A stretch of 64,000 nt of DNA, from NCBI RefSeq assembly GCF_020515695.1, contig NZ_JAIWJA010000003.1:434001-498000 (forward strand), written 5' to 3'. Numbering within the stretch: the stretch's first letter is position 1; every line of letters begins with the position of its first letter. The notes beneath the pieces are model-generated. The model saw only the letters and a list, made by a program, of their open reading frames with translations. It searched no databases and was not told where the DNA came from. This document shows, in pieces, positions 29,498 through 39,039 of the stretch. The position numbers were made by a program, and so were the translations under genes. Source of the stretch: Pseudomonas sp. MWU16-30317. GTDB taxonomy: Bacteria > Pseudomonadota > Gammaproteobacteria > Pseudomonadales > Pseudomonadaceae.

Positions 29498-31308
29498 ACC
29501 GAGAGATCCTCTGGTGGTTGCAGATTGACGCCCGGTGCGCCCGCGCGCAGGCGCAGGGTCAGGAGGGCGCCGCCCTGGGGGTGATTGGCCAGGACCAGTT
29601 CGCCGCCCAGAGCGCCGATCAGGGTATCGCAGATCGCCAGCCCAAGGCCAAGGCCCTGGGTGCGGGTCTTGGTGGTGAAGAATGGCTCGCGCGCGCGCGC
29701 CAGGGCGACGCTGCTGAAGCCCGGCCCATTATCGCGAATGCTCAAGTTGATACCTTCGGCGGTCTGCTCGGCGCTGATCCACAGGCAGCGCGGGTTCGCT
29801 TTCTCGGTCAAGGCGTCGAGGGCGTTGGCCAGCAGGTTGCCGAGGATCTGCCGCAAGCGGGTTTCCCCGGCTTGTACCCAAAGTGTGGCGTCAGGCACAT
29901 CGCGGATCAGTTCCACGGCCATGGCCCGGCGGCGCTTGCCGAGCAGTGCCAGGGCATCATCGAGTGCCGGTTGCAGGGCCACGCTTTCCGGCGCGTGGTG
30001 GTCGCGGCGGGCGAATGCGCGCAAGTGGGCGATGATCGAGGCCATGCGCCCGGTCAGTTCGTTGATCAGCTTGAGGTTGCCGCGGGCATCGTCGGTACGT
30101 TGATGATCGAGCAGCACTTCGGCGTTCTCGGCGTAGCTGCGAATGGCGGCCAGCGGCTGATTGAGCTCGTGGCTGATGCTGGCTGACATGGTCCCGAGCA
30201 CCGACAGCTTGCCCGCCTGGACGAGTTCGTCCTGGGCCTGCACGAGGTTTTGCTGGGCCTCTTCGCGGATCAGTACTTCCTGTTTCAGTCGGCTATTGAG
30301 GCCTTCCAGGGCGCTGGTCCGTTCGATCACGCGCTTCTCCAGCTCGTGTCGGGCCTTGGTGTCGAAGTTGATGCGGTCCAGGTAGTGACGGCGGCGTTGC
30401 ATCATCAGGCCCAACAATAGCATCAGCACCAGCAGGGTAGCGCCACCGACGGCGACCACCGTGCGGACAGGGCGATCGATCAGGGTGCGGGGCGCAAGGA
30501 TACTCACGTCCCAACCGGTTTCGCCGATGCTTTGGGTCTGGGTGACCCAGGCGCCCGTGTCGAGGCGCAGCGGTTGCGGGTCGCGGGTCGGGTAGGGCTG
30601 CACTTCGGCGATGCTCTGGCGCTCGCTATCGCTGAGCGCCCTGGTGGCCTTGAACCGCCAGTCGGGCCGCGAAGTGAGGATGACCACGCCGTTGTTGTCG
30701 GTCAGCAGCAGTTGCTCGGGGGTGTTGCCCCAGAGCGTTTCGGTGTGGTCCAGGTCGACCTTGACCACGAACACGCCGATCACCTGGTTGCCTTCTCGCA
30801 CTGGCGCGGCGAAGAAATAGCCGCGTTTGGCCGAGGTGGTGCCCAGCCCGAAAAACCGCCCCATCTGCCCGGCGAGGGCATCTCGGAAATACGGGCGGAA
30901 AGCGAAATTGCGCGCGATGAAGCTGTCCTTGTGATCCCAGTTGGACGCCGCCAGGGTGAGGCCTTTGGTGTCCATGAGGTACATCACTTCGGCACCGGTC
31001 TGGCGCGCGATGGCCTTGAGCAAATGGTTGGCGTTGTCGACGGTGGCTGCCGAGGCAGGGGTCGCCAGGGTCTGGCGCAGGGCGGGCAGGTCGCCGAGGA
31101 TCTGCGGCAGCGTTTCGTAGCGATGCAGGGTGCCTAGCAGGTTGGCGACGTAGAGATCGAGGGTCTGGCGATTCTGGCTGGCGAGCTCGCTGCCATAGTA
31201 CCGCTCGGCCAGGCGTTGCAACGGCCACAGCAAGGGCGCAAGGCAGATCGCCAGGATGGCGAGGCTGCGCCAGCGAGGCCGGCGCGGGAGAATAGGGGTC
31301 TTGTTCAT
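29494..31308 (-). CDS. dctB: C4-dicarboxylate sensor kinase DctB
   Basis: Inner-membrane histidine kinase that senses succinate, malate or fumarate in the periplasm and phosphorylates DctD. The 604-residue protein has a first membrane segment at about residues 15-33, a tandem-PAS-like periplasmic sensor to about 280 (FAFRPYFRDALAGQMGRFFGLG, AAPVREGNQVIGVFVVKVDL), and a second segment at about 285-303. A coiled coil follows, then phosphoacceptor His380 in SASISHELNQPLAAIRSY, and the ATPase domain (NLLANALDAL, TKTRTQGLGLGLAI). The start at 31308 gives MNKTPILPRRPRWRSLA. Confidence 0.92.
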   Translation of the reverse strand: MNKTPILPRRPRWRSLAILAICLAPLLWPLQRLAERYYGSELASQNRQTLDLYVANLLGTLHRYETLPQILGDLPALRQTLATPASAATVDNANHLLKAIARQTGAEVMYLMDTKGLTLAASNWDHKDSFIARNFAFRPYFRDALAGQMGRFFGLGTTSAKRGYFFAAPVREGNQVIGVFVVKVDLDHTETLWGNTPEQLLLTDNNGVVILTSRPDWRFKATRALSDSERQSIAEVQPYPTRDPQPLRLDTGAWVTQTQSIGETGWDVSILAPRTLIDRPVRTVVAVGGATLLVLMLLLGLMMQRRRHYLDRINFDTKARHELEKRVIERTSALEGLNSRLKQEVLIREEAQQNLVQAQDELVQAGKLSVLGTMSASISHELNQPLAAIRSYAENAEVLLDHQRTDDARGNLKLINELTGRMASIIAHLRAFARRDHHAPESVALQPALDDALALLGKRRRAMAVELIRDVPDATLWVQAGETRLRQILGNLLANALDALTEKANPRCLWISAEQTAEGINLSIRDNGPGFSSVALARAREPFFTTKTRTQGLGLGLAICDTLIGALGGELVLANHPQGGALLTLRLRAGAPGVNLQPPEDLSV

Positions 31309-31375
31309 GGAAAGCCGGAGAGGTAGCTGCGAGATGCAAGCTTCCAGCTTCAAGCTTCAAGCCGCAAGCTCTAAT

Positions 31376-31432
31376 GCTTGCAGCTTGCAGCTTGCAGCTT
31401 GCAGCTTGCAGCTTGCAGCTTGCAGCTTGCAG
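31376..31432. repeat. Heptamer tandem repeat (gcttgca, about 8 copies)
   Basis: Eight uninterrupted copies of the 7-bp unit gcttgca fill 31376-31432. Degenerate copies (aagcttcaagcttcaag) lie just before, at 31339-31370. The array ends 3 bp from the stop codon of rmlC and starts 68 bp upstream of the dctB ATG (31308), inside the dctB leader. A 7-bp unit can change copy number by strand slippage. Confidence 0.95.
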
Positions 31433-31434
31433 CC

Positions 31435-31977
31435 TCAGGCCAGCTCGGCATCCTGCAACAGCTTGCCGAGTTTATCCTTGGCAGACAGTTGCGGCTCCTG
31501 ACTCAGCTGCCAGTCGATGTTCAACGTCGGGTCATCCCAGCGGATGCAGCGCTCGGCACTCGGCGTGTAGTAGTCGGTGGTCTTGTAGAGGAACTCGGCG
31601 GTGTCGCTCAGCACCACGAAACCGTGGGCGAAACCCGCCGGAATCCACAGCTGACGGCAGTTCTCGGCCGACAGCTCGACCCCGATCCATTGGCCGAAGG
31701 TCTTCGAGGTACGGCGGATATCCACAGCGACGTCCAGTACAGTGCCCTGCGTCACGCGTACCAGCTTGCCCTGAGGGTTTTCAATCTGGTAATGCAGGCC
31801 GCGCAGCACGCCCTTTTGCGAGCGTGAGTGGTTGTCCTGCACGAACTCCACGGCTGCACCCGTCGCTTCACGAAAGGCCGCCGCATTGAAGCTTTCGTAG
31901 AAAAATCCGCGATCATCGCCAAATACTTTCGGCTCGATGATGAATACATCGGGGATTTCACATGCAATAGCTTTCAT
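31435..31977 (-). CDS. rmlC: dTDP-4-dehydrorhamnose 3,5-epimerase
   Basis: Third enzyme of dTDP-L-rhamnose synthesis, used for O-antigen, LPS core or rhamnolipid. The 180-residue cupin protein shows the family motifs [40 protein letters not shown] (with the catalytic His) and [20 protein letters not shown]. Its start overlaps the rmlA stop by 4 bp. It is the last gene of the rmlB-rmlA-rmlC unit, and its stop touches the heptamer repeat array. Confidence 0.95.
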   Translation of the reverse strand: MKAIACEIPDVFIIEPKVFGDDRGFFYESFNAAAFREATGAAVEFVQDNHSRSQKGVLRGLHYQIENPQGKLVRVTQGTVLDVAVDIRRTSKTFGQWIGVELSAENCRQLWIPAGFAHGFVVLSDTAEFLYKTTDYYTPSAERCIRWDDPTLNIDWQLSQEPQLSAKDKLGKLLQDAELA

Positions 31978-32849
31978 CGTTTCTCTCCGGCCAGGGCGAA
32001 CAGGTATTGGCCATAGCCAGTCTTGCCGAACGCCTTGGCGCGGACCAGCAGTTGTTCGCGGTCGATCCAGTCTTGCTGATAGGCGATTTCTTCAAGGCAG
32101 GCGACTTTCAGGCCCTGACGATGCTCAATGGTCTGCACGTACTGGGAAGCTTCCAGCAGGCTGTCGTGGGTCCCGGTGTCGAGCCAGGCGAAGCCGCGGC
32201 CAAAGCGCTCGACGCGCAGATCGCCGCGCTGCAGGTAGGCGTTGTTGACGTCGGTGATTTCCAGCTCGCCACGCGGCGATGGCTTGACCGCCTTGGCGAT
32301 CTCGACCACATCGTTGTCGTAGAAATACAGGCCGGTCACGGCATAGCTGGATTTCGGCTGGGTGGGCTTCTCTTCGATCGACAGGGCGCGACCGTGCTCA
32401 TCGAAATCGATGACACCAAAGCGCTCTGGATCCTTGACCCAATAGCCGAACACCGTGGCGCCCGGCCCGGCATTGGCGGCACGCTGCAACTGATCGCTGA
32501 AATGCTGGCCATGAAAGATGTTGTCGCCGAGGATCAGGCACACCGGGTCGTTGCCGATGAACTCCTCGCCAATCAAGAATGCCTGCGCCAGGCCGTCCGG
32601 CGCGGGTTGTTCGGCGTATTGGATGTTTACCCCGAACTGGCTGCCATCGCCCAGCAACTGACGGTATTGCGGTAGGTCGACAGGCGTGGAGATCAGCAGG
32701 ATCTCGCGGATACCGGCCAGCATCAACACCGAGATCGGGTAGTAGATCATCGGTTTGTCGTAGATCGGCAGCAGTTGCTTGGAAACACCCAGGGTGATGG
32801 GGTGCAGGCGAGTGCCGGAGCCGCCCGCCAGGACGATACCTTTGATCAT
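31974..32849 (-). CDS. rmlA: Glucose-1-phosphate thymidylyltransferase RmlA
   Basis: Makes dTDP-glucose from glucose-1-phosphate and dTTP. The 291 residues show the nucleotidyltransferase signature [31 protein letters not shown] at the N-terminus, [11 protein letters not shown] and [16 protein letters not shown]. The ATG at 32849 gives the family start. A longer frame to 32993 lies inside rmlB. It overlaps rmlB upstream and rmlC downstream by 4 bp each, so the three genes are translationally coupled. Confidence 0.96.
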   Translation of the reverse strand: MIKGIVLAGGSGTRLHPITLGVSKQLLPIYDKPMIYYPISVLMLAGIREILLISTPVDLPQYRQLLGDGSQFGVNIQYAEQPAPDGLAQAFLIGEEFIGNDPVCLILGDNIFHGQHFSDQLQRAANAGPGATVFGYWVKDPERFGVIDFDEHGRALSIEEKPTQPKSSYAVTGLYFYDNDVVEIAKAVKPSPRGELEITDVNNAYLQRGDLRVERFGRGFAWLDTGTHDSLLEASQYVQTIEHRQGLKVACLEEIAYQQDWIDREQLLVRAKAFGKTGYGQYLFALAGEKR

Positions 32850-33928
32850 GCGAGCAGATCCTTGTGTTCGGTCATGCCAAGGCGTTGGCCTTGATAGCTG
32901 CCATCCTGAACGCGGCGGCACCACTCGAGGTTGTCGAGGTACCACTGGACGGTCTTGCGCAGGCCGCTCTGGAAGGTTTCTTCCGGGACCCAACCCAGCT
33001 CGCGCTCGATCTTGCCGGCATCGATGGCATAGCGCAGGTCGTGGCCGGGGCGATCCTTGACGAAGGTGATCAGGTCGGCATAGTGGGCCACTCCGGCCGG
33101 GCGCTGAGGCGCCAGTTCTTCGAGCAGGGCACAGATACCGCGCACCACGTCGATGTTTTTCTGCTCGTTGTGGCCACCGATGTTGTAGGTCTCGCCGACC
33201 TTGCCTTCGGTGACGACCTTGAACAGCGCGCGGGCGTGATCTTCGACGTACAGCCAGTCGCGCACTTGCAGGCCATCGCCGTACACCGGCAGCGGCTTGC
33301 CGGCCAAGGCGTTGAGGATCACCAGCGGAATGAGTTTTTCCGGGAAGTGATACGGGCCGTAGTTGTTCGAGCAGTTGGTGACCAGCACCGGCAGCCCATA
33401 GGTACGCTGCCAGGCCCGGACCAGGTGATCGGACGCCGCCTTGCTGGCCGAATAGGGCGAGCTGGGCGCATACGGGGTGGTCTCGAGGAACAGGTCGTCG
33501 ACGCCGTGCAGGTCGCCGTACACCTCATCGGTGGAGATATGGTGGAAACGAAACGCTTCGCGCTCGGCGGTCGGCAGTGTCTGCCAGTAGGCGCGGGTGG
33601 CCTCGAGCAGGCTGTAGGTGCCGACAATGTTGGTCTGGATGAAATCCGAAGGGCCATCGATGGAGCGATCGACGTGGGACTCCGCAGCCAGATGCATGAT
33701 CGCCTGGGGCGCGAAGCGCTCAAGTACGGCGCTGACGGTCGCCTGGTCGGCAATATCGGCCTGCACGAACTCATAGCGGCTGTTGCTGGCAATCGCAGCC
33801 AGGGACTCGAGATTGCCGGCATACGTGAGTTTGTCGAGGTTGAGGACTTCGTGTTCGGTGTTGCCGATCAGGTGACGCACTACGGCCGACCCGATGAAGC
33901 CGGCACCGCCTGTAACCAGAATTCGCAT
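32846..33928 (-). CDS. rmlB: dTDP-glucose 4,6-dehydratase RmlB
   Basis: Second enzyme of dTDP-rhamnose synthesis, an NAD-dependent short-chain-dehydrogenase-fold dehydratase. The 360 residues show the Rossmann motif [20 protein letters not shown], the catalytic region [14 protein letters not shown], and [22 protein letters not shown] with the Tyr-x3-Lys pair. The ATG at 33928 gives the family N-terminus. It is the first gene of rmlB-rmlA-rmlC. The reductase gene rmlD, often between rmlB and rmlA in Pseudomonas, is missing here because the two genes overlap directly. Confidence 0.95.
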   Translation of the reverse strand: MRILVTGGAGFIGSAVVRHLIGNTEHEVLNLDKLTYAGNLESLAAIASNSRYEFVQADIADQATVSAVLERFAPQAIMHLAAESHVDRSIDGPSDFIQTNIVGTYSLLEATRAYWQTLPTAEREAFRFHHISTDEVYGDLHGVDDLFLETTPYAPSSPYSASKAASDHLVRAWQRTYGLPVLVTNCSNNYGPYHFPEKLIPLVILNALAGKPLPVYGDGLQVRDWLYVEDHARALFKVVTEGKVGETYNIGGHNEQKNIDVVRGICALLEELAPQRPAGVAHYADLITFVKDRPGHDLRYAIDAGKIERELGWVPEETFQSGLRKTVQWYLDNLEWCRRVQDGSYQGQRLGMTEHKDLLA

Positions 33929-34140
33929 GTAATCGCCTTCTTCCTTAGCTGACTGTGAAGCTATTCGCCGCATAGATTGTGGGCAATGATCAAGCGAAGC
34001 AAGCGGCAGTCGTCTCAAACTGTAAGTGCTGGGTTTCCTTGCTGACAAATTGGCACTGATAACTATAAAGCCGCTGTCGGACTTGCACCGTTCGCCCGCT
34101 CACGGCGATATTGGCGCCTGAAAATCGCCGAGGTCATGCC

Positions 34141-37074
34141 ATGCCGCTCACTACGCTGATGCACCGTTCCAGTTTGCCGTCGCCGCAGGTCGACCCCGAG
34201 CAGGCACGGCGCTTGTTGCGCGAGCATTATGGTCTGGACGCCAGCCTCGAGCGGCTGGGCAGCCAGCAGGATGTCAACTTCAGGGTAGAGAGCAGGGGCA
34301 GCGACGGTGAAGTACAACGCCACGTACTGAAAATCTGTCATGGCAGCTACGCCGCCAGCGAACTGCTCGCCCAGCATGGCGCATTGGCGCGCCTGGCCGA
34401 GCGCGGGTTGCCGGTACCCGGTGTAGTCGCTGCCCTGAACGGCGAGTCGTTACTGTCACTCAGTATCGACGGCCAGCCGGTGCGGCTGCGCTTGCTGGAC
34501 TATATAGAAGGCAGCTCGCTGACCAAGCAGGCCTGGGTCGGGCCGCCACAGTTTGCGCGGCTGGGGCGTGCCTGCGCCGAGATCGATATCGGCTTGGCGG
34601 ATTTCCAGCATCCCGGCCTTGACCGCACCCTGCAATGGGACCCGCGCCATGCGCAACCGTTGATCAATCACCTGCTGCCCGTACTCGCCGACCCCGTGCG
34701 CCGTGCCCAGGTCGCGCGGGCCAGCGATCAAGCGGCGCGACATCTGCACGCCTTGTTGCCCAGCCTGCCGGTTCAGGCGGTGCATCTGGACATCACCGAT
34801 GACAACACCGTGTGGCAGCGCGACGTGCAGCGCCAATGGCAACTGCAGGGCATCATCGACTTCGGCGACGTGCTGCGTACCTGGCGTATCGCCGACCTGT
34901 CGGTCACCTGCGCGGCGCTGCTGCATCACGTTGCGGGCGAGCCGTTCGCCTTGCTGCCGGCCATTGCCGCGTATCACGCCGCCAATCCGCTGCAGGTCGA
35001 AGAACTGCGCGCGCTGTGGCCGATGATCGTGGCCCGAGCGGCGGTACTGGTGGTGAGCAGCGAGCAGCAGTTGAGTGTCGACCCCGGTAACGCCTATATC
35101 CGCGCCAATCTGCAGCATGAATGGGAAATCTTCGAGGTCGCCACCTCGGTCCCCTTCGAGTTGATGGAGGTGGCGATTCAGCAGTGCGCGGGCCTGGCGC
35201 CGCGACTGCCTGCGCCGTTGCCGATGTCCACGTTGCTGCCGACGCTCCAGATCGAGGATGTGCGCCGGGTCGATCTGGGCGTGCTGAGCCCGTGGTTCGA
35301 AGCGGGCAACTGGGAGACGCCGTTGATCGACTCGCGGATTCTGGCCGAGCAGGCGGGGAGCGAGGGTGTCGCCAGTTCGCTGTATGGTGAATATCGATTG
35401 TCCCAGACCCGCATCGACTGCGCCGTGGCGCCGGCCACCTGTGCACTGCATGTCGAATTGCACTTGCCGCCGGGGAGCGCGGTGCACGCGCCTTTCTGCG
35501 GGGTACTGGAGGCCGTGGAGCCCGACGGACTGCGTTTGGTGGGCGACGGTGCCAGCTTGTACCTGACGGGTGTGCAGGTATCGACCGACGAGGCGGCGGT
35601 CAATCGCGGCGTCGCCGAGGGGCAGTACCTGGGCCGCAGCGAAGGCGTGGTGCGGGTGCAATTGTGCCGCATGGCATGGATCGCCCCGCCGTTGTTCACC
35701 ACGGCGCTGCGGGCCCGCGCCTGGCAGGCCCTTTGCCCTTCGCCCCAGGCGCTGCTGGGTTTTGATTGCGATGCCCCGCCGGCGGTGGACGCCCAGCGCC
35801 TGTTGCAGCGCCGCGATGCCAGCTTCGCGCGCTCGCAAAAGCATTACTACCAGGCGCCACCGCACATCGAGCGCGGCTGGCGCAACCACTTGATCGACAT
35901 GCAGGGCCGTTCTTATCTGGACATGCTCAACAACGTAGCGGTGCTCGGCCATGGGCACCCGCGCATGGCCAGCGAGGCGGCGCGGCAATGGTCGTTGTTG
36001 AATACCAACTCGCGCTTTCACTACGCCGCCATTGCCGAGTTTTCCGAGCAGTTGCTGGCACTGGCACCGACGGGGATGGACCGGGTGTTTCTGGTCAACA
36101 GCGGCACCGAGGCCAACGACCTGGCGATTCGCCTGGCCTGGGCCGCCAGCGGCGGGCGCGACATGCTCAGCGTGCTGGAGGCCTATCACGGCTGGTCGGT
36201 GGCCACCGATGCGATCTCGACCTCGATCGCCGACAACCCGCAGGCACTCAGCACCCGGCCGGACTGGGTGCATCCGGTCATGGCGCCTAACACCTATCGC
36301 GGCAAATGGCGCGGCGCCGAGAGCACCGGCAACTATGTCGCCGATGTGGAGGCCATCCTGGCAGGGCTGAGCGGGCAAGGCCGCCAGGTCGCCGGGTTCA
36401 TCTGCGAGCCGGTGTACGGTAACGCGGGCGGCATCGCTCTGCCGCCCGGTTATCTGCAACAGGTCTATGCCCGCGTGCGAGCACTGGGGGGCGTGTGCAT
36501 CGCCGACGAGGTGCAGGTCGGCTATGGCCGGCTGGGCGAGTACTTCTGGGGTTTCGAAGAGCAGGGCGTGGTGCCCGATATCATCACCCTGGCCAAGGGC
36601 ATGGGCAATGGCCACCCCCTTGGCGCGGTGATCACTCGGCGGGAAATCGCCGAAGCGCTGGAGGCCGAGGGGTACTTTTTCTCCTCGGCGGGAGGCAGCC
36701 CGGTCAGTTGCCGCATCGGCCTGGCGGTGCTCGACGTCATGCAGCAAGAGCAGCTCTGGGACAACGCGCGTGACGTCGGCCGGCATTTCAAGGCGCGATT
36801 GCAGGCGTTGACCGATGATTATCCGCTGGTGGGCGCCGTGCATGGCTCGGGTTTCTACCTCGGGCTAGAGCTGGTACGGGATCGCCAGACGCTGGAACCC
36901 GCCACGCTGGAGACCGCCGCGCTGTGCGATCGCCTGCTCGATCTGGGGATTTTCATGCAGCCGACCGGGGATTATCTGAATATCCTCAAGATCAAACCGC
37001 CGATGTGCACCACCCGACAAAGCGTCGATTTCTTTGTGGACAGCGTGGCCCAGGTGTTGTCAGAAGGCCTGTAG
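34141..37074 (+). CDS. APH-like kinase / M23-like / class III aminotransferase fusion
   Basis: A 977-residue three-part protein. Residues ~20-330 are an aminoglycoside-phosphotransferase-like kinase (catalytic His215-x-Asp217 in VHLDITDDN, metal motif GIIDFGDVLRTW). Residues ~390-510 resemble a degenerate M23/LytM peptidase-like domain (LHLPPGSAVHAPFCGVLEAV). Residues ~550-977 are a class III aminotransferase with PLP lysine Lys819 (ITLAKGMGNGHPLG). In animals the separate relatives are hydroxylysine kinase and the phospho-lyases acting on phosphohydroxylysine or phosphoethanolamine. By analogy the fusion may phosphorylate an amino alcohol and then eliminate phosphate, but this is inference. 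The ATG at 34141 has gaggt upstream. Confidence 0.85.
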   Translation: MPLTTLMHRSSLPSPQVDPEQARRLLREHYGLDASLERLGSQQDVNFRVESRGSDGEVQRHVLKICHGSYAASELLAQHGALARLAERGLPVPGVVAALNGESLLSLSIDGQPVRLRLLDYIEGSSLTKQAWVGPPQFARLGRACAEIDIGLADFQHPGLDRTLQWDPRHAQPLINHLLPVLADPVRRAQVARASDQAARHLHALLPSLPVQAVHLDITDDNTVWQRDVQRQWQLQGIIDFGDVLRTWRIADLSVTCAALLHHVAGEPFALLPAIAAYHAANPLQVEELRALWPMIVARAAVLVVSSEQQLSVDPGNAYIRANLQHEWEIFEVATSVPFELMEVAIQQCAGLAPRLPAPLPMSTLLPTLQIEDVRRVDLGVLSPWFEAGNWETPLIDSRILAEQAGSEGVASSLYGEYRLSQTRIDCAVAPATCALHVELHLPPGSAVHAPFCGVLEAVEPDGLRLVGDGASLYLTGVQVSTDEAAVNRGVAEGQYLGRSEGVVRVQLCRMAWIAPPLFTTALRARAWQALCPSPQALLGFDCDAPPAVDAQRLLQRRDASFARSQKHYYQAPPHIERGWRNHLIDMQGRSYLDMLNNVAVLGHGHPRMASEAARQWSLLNTNSRFHYAAIAEFSEQLLALAPTGMDRVFLVNSGTEANDLAIRLAWAASGGRDMLSVLEAYHGWSVATDAISTSIADNPQALSTRPDWVHPVMAPNTYRGKWRGAESTGNYVADVEAILAGLSGQGRQVAGFICEPVYGNAGGIALPPGYLQQVYARVRALGGVCIADEVQVGYGRLGEYFWGFEEQGVVPDIITLAKGMGNGHPLGAVITRREIAEALEAEGYFFSSAGGSPVSCRIGLAVLDVMQQEQLWDNARDVGRHFKARLQALTDDYPLVGAVHGSGFYLGLELVRDRQTLEPATLETAALCDRLLDLGIFMQPTGDYLNILKIKPPMCTTRQSVDFFVDSVAQVLSEGL

Positions 37075-37079
37075 CAGGA

Positions 37080-37149
37080 GGCTTGCGCCCGAAGTTCTCG
37101 GACTCACCTCGAAACTCGTGAAGGGCCATGGATCTTTCGGGGGCAAGCC
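37080..37149. repeat. Degenerate inverted REP pair
   Basis: Two REP-like cores face each other: ggcttgcgcccgaag (37080-37094) and ctttcgggggcaagcc (37134-37149). They lie just after the fusion gene stop and before aguA. They match the Pseudomonas REP core imperfectly. Confidence 0.6.
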
Positions 37150-37238
37150 CCCTCGCACACGGCTGTTTTAAAGCCGATATTTATCGGTTATAAGGTGGCT
37201 ATTATTTGCTCAACCCTTCGCTGGAGATCTCGCCTGCC

Positions 37239-38345
37239 ATGACCACGCTTACCAGCACGCCCCGCGCCGATGGCTTTCACATGCCCGCCGAATGGGCACC
37301 GCAGACCCAGATCTGGATGATCTGGCCCGAGCGCCCAGACAACTGGCGCCTGGGTGGCAAGCCGGTACAGGCCGCCCATGTGACGCTGGCCAAAGCGATC
37401 GCCCGTTTCGAGCCGGTGACCGTGGCCGTCAGCGCAGCGCAGTACGACAACGCCCGCGCTCGCCTCGACGTGCCGAATATCCGCGTAGTCGAAATCAGCA
37501 ACGACGACGCCTGGATGCGCGATACCGGGCCGACCTTCGTCATCAATGACAGCGGCGAAGTGCGCGGTGTGGACTGGGGGTTCAACGCCTGGGGCGGGTT
37601 CGACGGTGGCTTGTACAGCCCGTGGAACCGCGATGAGCAACTGGCCAGCAAGGTCATGGAAATCGAGCGCTGCCCGCGGTATGTCACCGAAGGCTTCGTG
37701 CTCGAGGGCGGCTCGATCCATGTCGATGGCGAAGGCACGCTGGTGACTACGCAGGAGTGCCTGCTCAACCGCAATCGCAACCCGCATTTGACGCGCGAGC
37801 AGATCGAAGCGGTGTTGTCCGAGCACCTGGCGGTGGACAAGATCATCTGGCTGCCCGACGGCCTGTTCAACGACGAAACCGATGGCCATGTGGATAACTT
37901 CTGCTGTTACGTGCGCCCTGGCGAAGTGTTACTGGCCTGGACCGATGATCCCCAGGACCCCAACTACCCGCGCTGCCAGGCGGCGATGAAGGTGCTGCAA
38001 GCAAGCAAGGATGCCAAAGGCCGCTCTTTTATAGTGCACAAGATGCCGATCCCGGGCCCGCTGTATGCCACTGAAGAGGAGTGCGCGGGGGTCGATCTGG
38101 TCGCAGGTTCCCAGGAGCGCAACCCCAGTGTCAGGCTCGCCGGGTCCTATGTGAACTTCCTGATCATCAATGGCGCGATCATCGCCCCGAGCTTCGACGA
38201 CCCGCTCGACGAGACCGCCAGGGCCCTGTTGCAGCAGCTGTTTCCAGAGCATGAAGTGGTCATGGTGCCTGGCCGCGAGCTCCTCCTGGGGGGCGGCAAC
38301 ATTCACTGCCTGACCCAGCAGCAGCCGGCCCCCGCCCGGGCCTGA
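37239..38345 (+). CDS. aguA: Agmatine deiminase AguA
   Basis: Hydrolyses agmatine to N-carbamoylputrescine and ammonia in arginine/polyamine catabolism. The 368-residue guanidino-modifying enzyme shows [14 protein letters not shown] (about residues 90-103), [45 protein letters not shown] with the catalytic His, and the nucleophile Cys in [13 protein letters not shown] near the C-terminus. The ATG at 37239 gives the usual length. The partner aguB (N-carbamoylputrescine amidase) is not next to it here. A strong terminator follows. Confidence 0.95.
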   Translation: MTTLTSTPRADGFHMPAEWAPQTQIWMIWPERPDNWRLGGKPVQAAHVTLAKAIARFEPVTVAVSAAQYDNARARLDVPNIRVVEISNDDAWMRDTGPTFVINDSGEVRGVDWGFNAWGGFDGGLYSPWNRDEQLASKVMEIERCPRYVTEGFVLEGGSIHVDGEGTLVTTQECLLNRNRNPHLTREQIEAVLSEHLAVDKIIWLPDGLFNDETDGHVDNFCCYVRPGEVLLAWTDDPQDPNYPRCQAAMKVLQASKDAKGRSFIVHKMPIPGPLYATEEECAGVDLVAGSQERNPSVRLAGSYVNFLIINGAIIAPSFDDPLDETARALLQQLFPEHEVVMVPGRELLLGGGNIHCLTQQQPAPARA

Positions 38346-38361
38346 AGCTGACGAGTCGATC

Positions 38362-38395
38362 AGCCCGCCACGGTTCGCCGTCGCGGGCTTTTTTG
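38362..38395 (+). terminator. Rho-independent terminator after aguA
   Basis: The stem agcccgc/gcgggct continues inside as acgg/ccgt around a ttcg tetraloop and is followed by TTTTTT. It lies 16 bp after the aguA stop. Confidence 0.92.
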
Positions 38396-38529
38396 TCTGC
38401 GTGGTGTTACCCGGCGGCGCGCTGGCATAGCTCTTGTATTGTCTTTGATTCAAGGTTCATGTTCGAACGCGTCGCGGTTCTGTCATGAAGTCTCCGTATT
38501 TTGGCCACTCTATCTGGGAGAGTGACTTT

Positions 38530-38733
38530 ATGAACCCAAGCAACATGAGCGTGGCACGGTCCTCGGTAATCAATGGCGTGTCGATGCAGCTTCTGGCGCA
38601 TTGGCTAAGACGTAATAGTCATGAGCACCAAACGAGCGGCCATAACCTGCGCCAGCAAATGGCGGCGCGGTATCCGGTCGGTCTGCTCACTGACGATGAG
38701 CTGGACGCCTTGCTGGGCGCCGCTTGCCGCTGA
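38530..38733 (+). CDS. Small unknown protein (67 residues)
   Basis: A 67-residue reading frame, MNPSNMSVARSSVINGVS..., ending TDDELDALLGAACR. GGGAG lies 9 nt before the ATG, which favours real translation. An in-frame ATG at 38485 is an alternative. It has no signal peptide and no recognised domain. The middle part is rich in Arg, His and Gln. The TDDELDALLG tail is of a kind seen in small Pseudomonas regulatory proteins, but I make no functional call. Confidence 0.5.
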   Translation: MNPSNMSVARSSVINGVSMQLLAHWLRRNSHEHQTSGHNLRQQMAARYPVGLLTDDELDALLGAACR

Positions 38734-38830
38734 AACCGCAGGATGCGCGCAGGCTTTGCCTGGCGACCTTCGGTCAATGTTGACTGTTACATCAGGTAAT
38801 TCATCCCTTCCCCGCCAGCCCCGCAGCAAA

Positions 38831-38859
38831 TTGACACCCCCCTGACCCGCCGCTAGGAT
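38831..38859 (+). promoter_or_regulatory. Candidate sigma-70 promoter for the OprD porin gene
   Basis: A consensus TTGACA (38831-38836) is separated by exactly 17 bp from TAGGAT (38854-38859). It is the best promoter in the 306-bp gap 38734-39039 and would give a leader of about 170 nt before oprD. The leader holds an 8-bp hairpin (agctcgcc/ggcgagct, 38903-38922) and an A-rich stretch at 39011-39030, which could be an Hfq/Crc target (inference). Confidence 0.6.
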
Positions 38860-39039
38860 TCCCGCCTCGCCTGCGGTCCTGGCAATCTGCGCTTCACTTT
38901 TCAGCTCGCCCATCGGCGAGCTTCGTCGTTTTCGATACGGCGGCGTGCCTGGGAGGGCAGCGGTAAAAGGTGGCGCGGCAGGGCAGACCCACGAGGTCGC
39001 CGCAGACGTATAAAAAAATATCAAAATAGGGACACACAC

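Noticed and set aside
31339..31432. The heptamer array considered as a CRISPR or a phage-derived repeat.
   Set aside because: Units are 7 bp, contiguous, and without spacers or cas genes. It is a simple tandem repeat.
34456..36843. A 795-codon open frame antisense to the kinase/aminotransferase fusion.
   Set aside because: Same reason: a shadow frame of high-GC coding DNA. The translation is His/Gln/Arg-rich and shows no domain.
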